24,131 nt of DNA, taken from Oscillospiraceae bacterium (GTDB taxonomy: Bacteria; Bacillota; Clostridia; Oscillospirales; Oscillospiraceae). Below are positions 7,833-13,290 of this stretch, piece by piece. The stretch spans positions 1 to 24,131 of the forward strand of contig JAQWCP010000004.1 of the NCBI GenBank assembly GCA_028705905.1, given 5' to 3'. Every line of letters begins with the position of its first letter. The first letter of the stretch is position 1. Position numbers and translations under genes: made by a program. The notes beneath the pieces were generated by a model that was not told the DNA's origin, did no database searches, and was given only the letters and a program-made list of their open reading frames with translations.

Positions 7833-7860
7833 TACGATATGTGAACGAAAGAATATCGTA
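7833..7860. repeat. inverted repeat upstream of XdhC promoter (distal of two patterns)
   Basis: TACGATAT, 12 bp, ATATCGTA: perfect 8-bp arms about 18 bp upstream of the candidate -35 of the XdhC gene. It has no U-tract and is not a terminator. It may be a regulator binding site. Confidence 0.35.
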
Positions 7861-7894
7861 GAATTTCCTACTATTTTGAGAGGATATGTTTTAC

Positions 7895-7916
7895 GTTATG
7901 TTATGCAAAACATAAC
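7895..7916. repeat. second inverted repeat in the thiolase-XdhC gap
   Basis: GTTATGTT, 6 bp, AACATAAC: perfect 8-bp arms. It differs in sequence from the repeat at 7833-7860 and lies between it and the thiolase terminator. Function unknown. Confidence 0.35.
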
Positions 7917-7932
7917 AAAGAAAGATTTGTTT

Positions 7933-7967
7933 AAAAAAAGCGCTGTCTTGTGCAAGACAGCGCTTTT
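7933..7967 (-). terminator. thiolase terminator
   Basis: AAAAGCGCTGTCTTG and CAAGACAGCGCTTTT form a 15-bp stem with a 2-nt centre. On the minus strand a run of seven T follows. It begins about 25 bp after the thiolase stop. Confidence 0.9.
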
Positions 7968-7992
7968 CATTATATAACTATGGACAGGGAAA

Positions 7993-9174
7993 TTACATCT
8001 CCCAAACGGTAGCGGTACTCTGGCCGCCGCCGATGCACAGGGTGGCAAGACCCTTATGTGCGCCTCTGCGCTTCATTTCATACAGCAGAGTCACAACGAT
8101 ACGAGCGCCGGAGCAGCCAATCGGGTGGCCGATCGCAATTGCGCCGCCATTGACATTGATGATGTCACGGCTGAGGCCCAGCTCTTTTGCCACTGCGCAG
8201 GACTGGGAAGCAAATGCTTCGTTGCACTCAACCAGATCCAGATCTTTCGCTTCCAGGTTGGCCTTTGCCAGAGCTTTGCGGGAAGAGTAGATGGGAGCAA
8301 CGCCCATGATGGAGGGATCAACGCCAGCTTCGCCCCAACCGGTCAGTTTTGCCAACGGCTTCAGGCCATACTTTTCCACTGCTTCTCCAGAAGCAAGAAC
8401 CAGAGCAGCGGCGCCATCGTTCACGCCGGAAGCGTTGCCGGCGGTAACAGTGCCGGTTCCGTCTTTCTTAAAGGCGGGCTTCAGCTTGGCAAGCGCCTCA
8501 ATGGTGGTGCCGGCTCTGCCGTGCTCGTCCTCTTTGAACTCGATCATTTCTTTTTTCTTCTTCACCATAACAGGCACGATTTCGTCTGCCATTCTGTTGG
8601 TTTCTTTGGCTTTGGCCAGGTTCTGCTGGCTGATCAAAGAAAATTCGTCCTGCATCTCACGGGTAATGCCAAACTGCTCCGCCACGTTCTCAGCGGTGAT
8701 ACCCATGTGATAGTCATAGAACGCATCCCACAGACCGTCTTTCACAAAGCCGTCCACAATGACCCCATTGTTCATTCTCTGGCCAAAACGAGTGGTGGGC
8801 AGATAGTAAGGAGCAGCAGACATATTTTCGGTGCCGCCAACAACCAGGATATCCATGTCACCGGAACGGATTGCACGGGAACCCTCAATGATGGTCTTCA
8901 TACCGGAACCGCAGACCATATTCATGGAAGTAGCAGTCACTTCCTTGGGGATACCAGCGTGAATCAGGCACTGACGTGCCACGTTCTGACCCAGGTTTGC
9001 AGAGACAACGTTACCCATCATCACTTCTTCTACCAGTTCGGGTGCAACATTTGCTCTCTTCAGGGCCTCTTTGATAACAATGGTGCCCAGCTCAACAGCA
9101 GGGACGTCCTTCAAGGAACCACCAAAGCCGCCGACTGCAGTTCTGCATGCGCCAACTACATATACGTCCTTCAT
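7993..9174 (-). CDS. thlA: acetyl-CoA C-acetyltransferase (thiolase)
   Basis: Condenses two acetyl-CoA to acetoacetyl-CoA, the entry step of butyrate/butanol-type fermentation, or works in reverse in acyl-CoA breakdown. The 393-aa product has the thiolase triad: Cys88 in MNMVCGSGMK, His350 in GGAIAIGHPIGCSGAR, and Cys380 in TLCIGGG. NEAFA and the substrate-loop region are also present. The ATG at 9174 was chosen because GGAGG lies just upstream; a frame to 9240 adds 22 residues unlike the family. It is monocistronic with a strong promoter and terminator. Partner genes (hbd, crt, bcd) are not in this window. Confidence 0.95.
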   Translation of the reverse strand: MKDVYVVGACRTAVGGFGGSLKDVPAVELGTIVIKEALKRANVAPELVEEVMMGNVVSANLGQNVARQCLIHAGIPKEVTATSMNMVCGSGMKTIIEGSRAIRSGDMDILVVGGTENMSAAPYYLPTTRFGQRMNNGVIVDGFVKDGLWDAFYDYHMGITAENVAEQFGITREMQDEFSLISQQNLAKAKETNRMADEIVPVMVKKKKEMIEFKEDEHGRAGTTIEALAKLKPAFKKDGTGTVTAGNASGVNDGAAALVLASGEAVEKYGLKPLAKLTGWGEAGVDPSIMGVAPIYSSRKALAKANLEAKDLDLVECNEAFASQSCAVAKELGLSRDIINVNGGAIAIGHPIGCSGARIVVTLLYEMKRRGAHKGLATLCIGGGQSTATVWEM

Positions 9175-9269
9175 GTTTTTTGATCCTCCAACAATCAATT
9201 TATTTCGGTTTTTATGAATAAATCTTGTCTCAAACCACAAGATACAAACCGTTTATTCGCAAATATCTC

Positions 9270-9301
9270 GTATACTAACTAAAATGCATCTAAAAGTATA
9301 C
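9270..9301. repeat. inverted repeat spanning thiolase -10 and start region
   Basis: GTATACT, 18 bp, AGTATAC: 7-bp arms, one of which is the -10 element itself. It could be a looping or dimeric operator, or chance recurrence of a TATAC sequence. Confidence 0.3.
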
Positions 9302-9323
9302 CATCCCACCAATTTGTTGTCAA
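9295..9323 (-). promoter_or_regulatory. thiolase promoter
   Basis: On the minus strand: TTGACA (9318-9323), 17-bp spacer, TATACT (9295-9300). Near-consensus sigma-A promoter giving a leader of about 115 nt. Confidence 0.85.
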
Positions 9324-9535
9324 CACATATTCGAAATATTTTCTCGTTTTTCCTGGAAGCTCTATATGTATCAAAAATACCAGTTTCCACTTTCCTTCAT
9401 GCAACTTTTGTCCCCACTTTTCAATAATACAAGATACAACTACAACCGGTCTAAATTTTACAACGCGTGATATTGATAGACAATTGATTTTTTTCATCCC
9501 AAGGCTTCCTTTCGGTATGCCGCCCTTCTCTTCGG
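9324..9535. other. non-coding AT-rich gap between divergent thiolase and radical SAM promoters
   Basis: No gene or RNA is recognised. A near-palindrome ATATT-CGA-AATAT lies at 9327-9339, just upstream of the thiolase -35. Nothing else stands out. Confidence 0.4.
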
Positions 9536-9565
9536 TTGACAGGGCGCAAATTTCTATGATATAGT
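9536..9565 (+). promoter_or_regulatory. promoter of the radical SAM gene
   Basis: TTGACA (9536-9541), 18-bp spacer, TATAGT (9560-9565), followed within 30 bp by a ribosome binding site and ATG. Confidence 0.8.
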
Positions 9566-9590
9566 CCAAACAAAATAGAAAGGGGGCCAT

Positions 9591-10469
9591 ATGATGATTT
9601 GCACACTCTGCCCCCGAGCCTGCGGGGTAACACGCACGGATACGCAGGGCAATGGATTTTGCGGGATGCCTGCTTTGCCTGTGGTGGCACGGGCGGCGCC
9701 TCATTTATGGGAGGAACCGTGCATCAGCGGGCAAAGGGGGTCTGGCGCTGTGTTTTTCAGCGGTTGCACCCTGCGATGCGGCTTTTGCCAAAATGTAGAA
9801 ATCAGCCAAGGCGGCGTTGGCCGGGTCATCTCCATTTCTCACCTGAGAAACATCTTTCACACCTTGATCAAGCAGGGGGTTCACAACATCAATTTGGTCA
9901 CCCCCACCCACTTTGCCCGGGCCATCGGCGCAACTTTGGAAGTCCCCCTCCCCGTTCCCGTGGTTTGGAACTCCAACGGGTACGAGTCTGTGGAAACGCT
10001 TCGGGCTTTGGAGGGAAAAATTCAAATTTATCTGCCGGATTTAAAGTATCTGGACGACGCCCTGGCCCAGCGGGTCTCCGGGGTCACCCACTATGCGGAG
10101 ACCGCCAAAGCCGCCATTTCAGAAATGGTGCGCCAGGTTGGGCCGTATCAGTTGTCGGACGACGGACTTCTGCAGCGGGGTGTTATCATCCGTCACCTGA
10201 TGCTGCCGGGCCAATTGCCTGATACAAAACGGGTCATCGACTGGGTTTCCTCGGCTTTCCCGCCCAAAACGGTCCTGTTTTCCCTCATGAGCCAATATGT
10301 CCCTCTGGGCCGCGCCCCCCAACTGGGGCTCTCCCGAACCATCACAAAAGGGGAGTACCGAGTGGCTACCGAATATCTTCTGGGTTGCGGCATAGAGGAC
10401 GGATATATGCAGGAACTGGATGCGGCGCAAACCTCCTATATCCCCCTCTTTGACGGAACCGGCGTGTAA
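9591..10469 (+). CDS. radical SAM protein, PflX-like (COG1313-type, YgkA family)
   Basis: Radical SAM enzyme of the uncharacterised PflX-like group, often mislabelled pyruvate formate-lyase activating enzyme. The 292-aa product carries the SAM-cluster motif C-x3-C-x2-C in SGCTLRCGFCQN (Cys59, Cys63, Cys66). An N-terminal Cys set (CTLCPRACGV, Cys4, Cys7, Cys11, plus Cys24) is typical of the group and may bind a second metal site. VPVVWNSNGYES and LPDLKY are further family motifs. AAAGGGGG precedes tandem ATGs at 9591 and 9594; either may start. No glycyl-radical enzyme is adjacent, so a PFL-activation role is unsupported. metF follows 71 bp downstream with no terminator between them. Confidence 0.88.
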   Translation: MMICTLCPRACGVTRTDTQGNGFCGMPALPVVARAAPHLWEEPCISGQRGSGAVFFSGCTLRCGFCQNVEISQGGVGRVISISHLRNIFHTLIKQGVHNINLVTPTHFARAIGATLEVPLPVPVVWNSNGYESVETLRALEGKIQIYLPDLKYLDDALAQRVSGVTHYAETAKAAISEMVRQVGPYQLSDDGLLQRGVIIRHLMLPGQLPDTKRVIDWVSSAFPPKTVLFSLMSQYVPLGRAPQLGLSRTITKGEYRVATEYLLGCGIEDGYMQELDAAQTSYIPLFDGTGV

Positions 10470-10476
10470 TATTTTC

Positions 10477-10505
10477 TTGTTTTCTGTCCCGATATCGTAT
10501 ATAAT
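10477..10505 (+). promoter_or_regulatory. metF promoter
   Basis: TTGTTT (10477-10482), 17-bp spacer, TATAAT (10500-10505). Perfect -10 and weak -35, so metF may also be read through from the radical SAM gene. Confidence 0.6.
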
Positions 10506-10540
10506 GAACAACAATGAAGAAGGAAGAAGGAGGTTTTCTC

Positions 10541-11407
10541 TTGAAAATTCCAGCCATGTTTGCACCGAACAAAACGGTTTTTTCTTTCGAAGTGTTTCCA
10601 CCCAAAAAAACCAGTCCCGTGGAAACCATTTATGACACCCTGGATGCTCTCCACGATTTGAACCCGGATTTTATCAGCGTCACCTATGGGGCAGGCGGAA
10701 ATGCCGCGGATACCTCCACCTGCGATATCGCATCGATCATCAAACAAAAATATAAGATTGAGCCGTTGGCGCATCTCACTTGTATCAACAGTACAAAGGA
10801 AGATATCGACATCAATCTAAAGCGGCTACAAGCAGGCGGAATTGAAAATATCCTGGCATTGCGGGGGGACATCAATCCCGATCTCCCGCCAAAGAACGAA
10901 TTTCTTCATGCCAGCGAACTGGTTTCGTATATCAAAGCCCACAGCACATTCAGCGTTTCCGCCGCCTGCTATCCGGAAGGGCACCAGGATTCCCCCTCGC
11001 TGGTGGACGATGTGCTGCATCTGCGAAAAAAAGTGGAGTGCGGAGCGGACCACTTGGTTTCTCAGCTCTTTTTTGATAACAGTCATTTTTATTCATTCCT
11101 GGAGCGGGCGCGAATTGCAGGCATCACCGTGCCCATCGAGGCCGGCATCATGCCGGTTACCAGCAAAAAGCAGATTGAGAAGATGGTGGTATTGTGCGGT
11201 GCCAGCCTGCCGCCTAAATTCGCAAAAATGATGCAAAAATACGAGCATCATCCGGATGCGCTGCGGGATGCGGGCATTGCCTATGCCATCGACCAAATTG
11301 TGGATTTGATCTCCCACAATGTGGACGGGATCCATTTGTACACAATGAATAATCCTTACCTCGCCAGAAAAATCAGTGAAAGTGTCTCCAACCTGCTGCG
11401 GGTCTGA
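10541..11407 (+). CDS. metF: methylenetetrahydrofolate reductase (MetF)
   Basis: Reduces 5,10-methylene-THF to 5-methyl-THF, the methyl donor for methionine synthesis. It is a FAD-binding TIM-barrel protein in the cytoplasm. Family motifs: KTVFSFEVFPPK (catalytic Glu), FISVTYGAGG, LAHLTCINST, NILALRGD, and EAGIMPVTSKKQIEKM. I place the start at TTG 10541, giving 288 aa (MKIPAMFAPNK), because AAGGAGG (10527-10533) ends 7 nt before it. An ATG at 10514 lies upstream of that ribosome binding site and the ATG at 10556 is too far from it. Anaerobe MetF often uses ferredoxin-linked partners, but no MetV-like gene is next to it. metA lies about 7.6 kb away on the same strand. Confidence 0.94.
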   Translation: MKIPAMFAPNKTVFSFEVFPPKKTSPVETIYDTLDALHDLNPDFISVTYGAGGNAADTSTCDIASIIKQKYKIEPLAHLTCINSTKEDIDINLKRLQAGGIENILALRGDINPDLPPKNEFLHASELVSYIKAHSTFSVSAACYPEGHQDSPSLVDDVLHLRKKVECGADHLVSQLFFDNSHFYSFLERARIAGITVPIEAGIMPVTSKKQIEKMVVLCGASLPPKFAKMMQKYEHHPDALRDAGIAYAIDQIVDLISHNVDGIHLYTMNNPYLARKISESVSNLLRV

Positions 11408-11465
11408 GAGCAACAGGTCATCAGAAGGAGATTGTCTTTCGCCCTCTGAAACAAGATAACCCAGC

Positions 11466-11492
11466 GGGGGGCACAATTGCAGTCTGCCCCCC
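11466..11492 (+). terminator. possible metF terminator
   Basis: GGGGGGC and GCCCCCC form a 7-bp all-GC stem with a 13-nt loop, followed by GTTCTCTC. The U-tract is poor. Confidence 0.45.
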
Positions 11493-11562
11493 GTTCTCTC
11501 CCCGCTCCCAAAGGCCTCTTTTCTCACCTTTGGGGAAAAACAAAAAATCCAGGGGAGAATGG

Positions 11563-11592
11563 TTGACAAACAGATTCCAATTCGGGTATAAT
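11563..11592 (+). promoter_or_regulatory. tRNA-Thr locus promoter
   Basis: TTGACA (11563-11568), 18-bp spacer, TATAAT (11587-11592): full consensus hexamers, about 55 bp before the truncated tRNA copy. Confidence 0.85.
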
Positions 11593-11645
11593 GAGTAGCA
11601 CGTTTAATGCAATGCCTGCAAATGGAAGTTCCCTTTTTCTGGTAT

Positions 11646-11700
11646 GCTGGAATAGCTCAGCCGGTAGAGCAGCTGATTCGTAATCAGCAGGTTGCTGGTT
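11646..11700 (+). pseudogene. truncated tRNA-Thr(CGT) copy
   Basis: Reads as a normal tRNA for the first 55 nt: acceptor 5' strand GCTGGAA, D-arm GCTC...GAGC, anticodon arm GCTGA-TTCGTAA-TCAGC with anticodon CGT, variable AGGTT, and T-stem 5' strand GCTGG. The match stops inside the T-loop after GGTT. The expected T-stem 3' strand CCAGC and the acceptor complement TTCCAGC are missing; only a loose TTCCAAGC at about 11733-11740 resembles the latter. It cannot fold into a complete tRNA. It lies directly behind a consensus promoter, so it is probably still transcribed in front of the intact gene. Confidence 0.8.
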
Positions 11701-11764
11701 GTTGGTAGCGTTGTATCGTTAGTGCAAATAGAATTCCAAGCGCCGAATGGCAAAAATTAAATAT

Positions 11765-11840
11765 GCTTCTGTAGCGCAGCTGGTAGCGCAACTGATTCGT
11801 AATCAGTAGGTCAGCGGTTCAAATCCGCTCAGAAGCTCCA
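11765..11840 (+). tRNA. tRNA-Thr (anticodon CGT)
   Basis: Complete cloverleaf: acceptor GCTTCTG pairs with CAGAAGC, anticodon stem-loop with TTCGTAA (anticodon CGT, codon ACG), T-arm AGCGG-TTCAAAT-CCGCT, discriminator T and encoded CCA at 11838-11840. No tRNA lies immediately after it; a terminator does. Confidence 0.97.
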
Positions 11841-11843
11841 TTG

Positions 11844-11870
11844 CCCTCCAACTCAGGTTGGAGGGTTTTT
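11844..11870 (+). terminator. tRNA-Thr terminator
   Basis: CCCTCCAAC and GTTGGAGGG form a 9-bp stem with loop TCAG, followed by TTTTT. Begins 3 bp after the tRNA CCA. Confidence 0.92.
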
Positions 11871-11912
11871 GTTGCTCAATTTTCGTTGTCCGTTTGGACA
11901 ATGGTGAGCAAC
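11871..11912. repeat. two-part inverted repeat next to tRNA-Thr
   Basis: Outer arms GTTGCTCA (11871-11878) and TGAGCAAC (11905-11912) enclose an inner hairpin TTGTCC-GTTT-GGACAA (11886-11901). Both pairs are perfect; the internal loops are 7 and 3 nt. It abuts the T-run of the tRNA terminator. It is not itself a terminator. It may be a recombinase or replication-type site, or a structured RNA. Confidence 0.55.
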
Positions 11913-11959
11913 AGGGATATTTTGTCACAATTTGCATGGCAATTTATTTGCTTACATGC

Positions 11960-11965
11960 TAGAAT
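11960..11965 (+). promoter_or_regulatory. possible extended -10 promoter for small ORF
   Basis: TGC-TAGAAT is an extended -10 motif about 54 bp upstream of the small ORF start. No good -35 is present. Confidence 0.35.
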
Positions 11966-12018
11966 TATAAGTAACTCGAATTGTAATGTTATTGTATCGT
12001 CTTTATGGGGGGATATCT

Positions 12019-12300
12019 ATGGCCAATCTTACTAATGTGAATTTCTATTACGGAGCTGTTTTAGCACACTTATTTACTAAAAACAAGGAGTACACAATTT
12101 CACTCATTGAGCGTTCTGGAGAACAAAGGGTTTTTTCAATTGAAACCAATAAACACTCAGAGGATGTTTGTCATGCTTTCTGTAGCTCCAGCACAAATGA
12201 GCCAAGCTGCCATCCGAAATGGCAGTTCCTGTTTTCAACGTCTTCTGGTTTGGCTGGAAATTTGGGAATGGACGCCCTCTTTGATGCCGTTTTCCCATGA
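12019..12300 (+). pseudogene. small ORF, apparently 3'-truncated hypothetical protein
   Basis: I do not recognise this protein with confidence. The ATG at 12019 follows GGGGGG with 6-nt spacing. The first 50 or so residues (MANLTNVNFYYGAVLAHLFT... to HSEDVC) look like a genuine folded protein with helix and strand patterning and lower G+C than the flanks. From about 12170 the composition changes: Ser/Cys-rich, then a segment overlapping a hairpin at 12207-12225. The remaining residues therefore look like run-on into non-coding DNA. It is probably a remnant of an accessory gene inserted beside the tRNA. An alternative is a genuine 93-aa protein. The frame also opens earlier at 11986, without a ribosome binding site. 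Confidence 0.45.
12207..12225 (+). terminator. hairpin inside the 3' half of the small ORF
   Basis: CTGCCAT-CCGAA-ATGGCAG: 7-bp perfect stem followed by TTCCTGTTTT. A possible terminator, which would argue that the end of the ORF is not coding. Confidence 0.35.
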
Positions 12301-12473
12301 ACTTGCACACTGGTGTGGATTTTACCATACCCGGAAGCCCCCCTTCGTTTTCCCCGGCCGACCTCGTTTCCGCCCAATCCGGCAGAAAGGCGTCACATTC
12401 CCCCAACGTTGTTCCCCTTTTCCCTCCACTTCATTTGTGATATACTGGAGAAAAAAGGTGAGGGAGGATTTTG

Positions 12474-13196
12474 ATGAACCAGATTGCAGCCTTACAGCAG
12501 ATGATCAACGAAAGTCAGAATATCGTATTTTTTGGTGGAGCCGGCGTTTCTACTGAAAGCGGAATCCCCGATTTCCGCAGTGTTGACGGCCTGTATCATC
12601 AACAATTCAAATATCCACCGGAGACCATGTTGAGCCACAGCTTCTTTTTGTCCCACACGGAAGAATTTTACGATTTTTATCGTAAAAAAATGGTTTGTCG
12701 GACGGCAAAGCCAAACGCCGCCCATTTGAAGCTGGCAGAGCTGGAACGGGCGGGTAAATTGCGGGCCATCATCACCCAAAACATCGACAACCTCCATCAG
12801 CTGGGCGGAGCAGAACACGTTCTGGAACTCCATGGGTCTGTTTCCCGCAATCACTGCATGGACTGCGGCCGGTTTTACGATTTGGATTTTGTCATGGCCC
12901 AGAATGGCGTGCCCCATTGCACCGTTTGTTCCGGCATTGTCAAGCCGGATGTGGTGTTGTATGAAGAACCCCTTGACATGGGTGTCATGAATGGGGCGGT
13001 AGATGCCATCGAACACGCCGATATGCTCATCATCGGCGGCACCTCTTTGGTGGTCTACCCGGCGGCCGGCTTGATCCGCTACTTCAAGGGAGACAAGCTG
13101 GTGGTCATCAACAAGGCCGCTACAGAATATGACAACCAGGCGGCCCTTTCCATCAGCCAACCCATCGGCCAGGTATTGTCCCAAATTTCGGTCTGA
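12474..13196 (+). CDS. cobB: Sir2-family NAD-dependent protein deacylase
   Basis: Sirtuin that removes acyl groups from protein lysines using NAD. The 240-aa product has all key motifs: GGAGVSTESGIPDFRS (21-36), TQNIDNLH (101-108), catalytic His120 in LELHGS, zinc Cys128/Cys131 and Cys149/Cys152 (CMDC...CTVC), and GGTSLVVYPAAGL near the NAD ribose. The ATG at 12474 follows GGGAGG by 6 nt; a TTG directly before it is less likely to be used. It is a single gene ending in a strong terminator. A TATACT at 12441-12446 may be its -10, but no -35 is evident. Target proteins cannot be told from sequence. Confidence 0.94.
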   Translation: MNQIAALQQMINESQNIVFFGGAGVSTESGIPDFRSVDGLYHQQFKYPPETMLSHSFFLSHTEEFYDFYRKKMVCRTAKPNAAHLKLAELERAGKLRAIITQNIDNLHQLGGAEHVLELHGSVSRNHCMDCGRFYDLDFVMAQNGVPHCTVCSGIVKPDVVLYEEPLDMGVMNGAVDAIEHADMLIIGGTSLVVYPAAGLIRYFKGDKLVVINKAATEYDNQAALSISQPIGQVLSQISV

Positions 13197-13249
13197 GGAC
13201 CGTGGGGCGGCATATTTTGTAACATCCCCCTCCTGGATCAAAAGCGAGA

Positions 13250-13289
13250 CACCCACTTTGCCCCGTCTGGGGCAAAGTGGGTGTTTTTT
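13250..13289 (+). terminator. cobB terminator (convergent with guaB)
   Basis: CACCCACTTTGCCCC and GGGGCAAAGTGGGTG form a 15-bp stem with loop GTCT, followed by TTTTTT. Oriented for the Sir2 gene. The guaB stop lies 2 bp beyond, so the hairpin may serve both, though the minus strand lacks a U-tract. Confidence 0.92.
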
Positions 13290-13290
13290 C

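Noticed and set aside
11507..11534. CCCAAAGG/CCTTTGGG inverted repeat as a metF terminator
   Set aside because: The stem is followed by an A-run on the plus strand and there is no minus-strand gene for it to end; it lies upstream of the tRNA promoter.
11600..12470. An active mobile element or defence cassette at the tRNA-Thr locus
   Set aside because: No integrase, transposase, nuclease or toxin-antitoxin gene is present; only a truncated tRNA, inverted repeats and one degraded ORF, so at most a relic.
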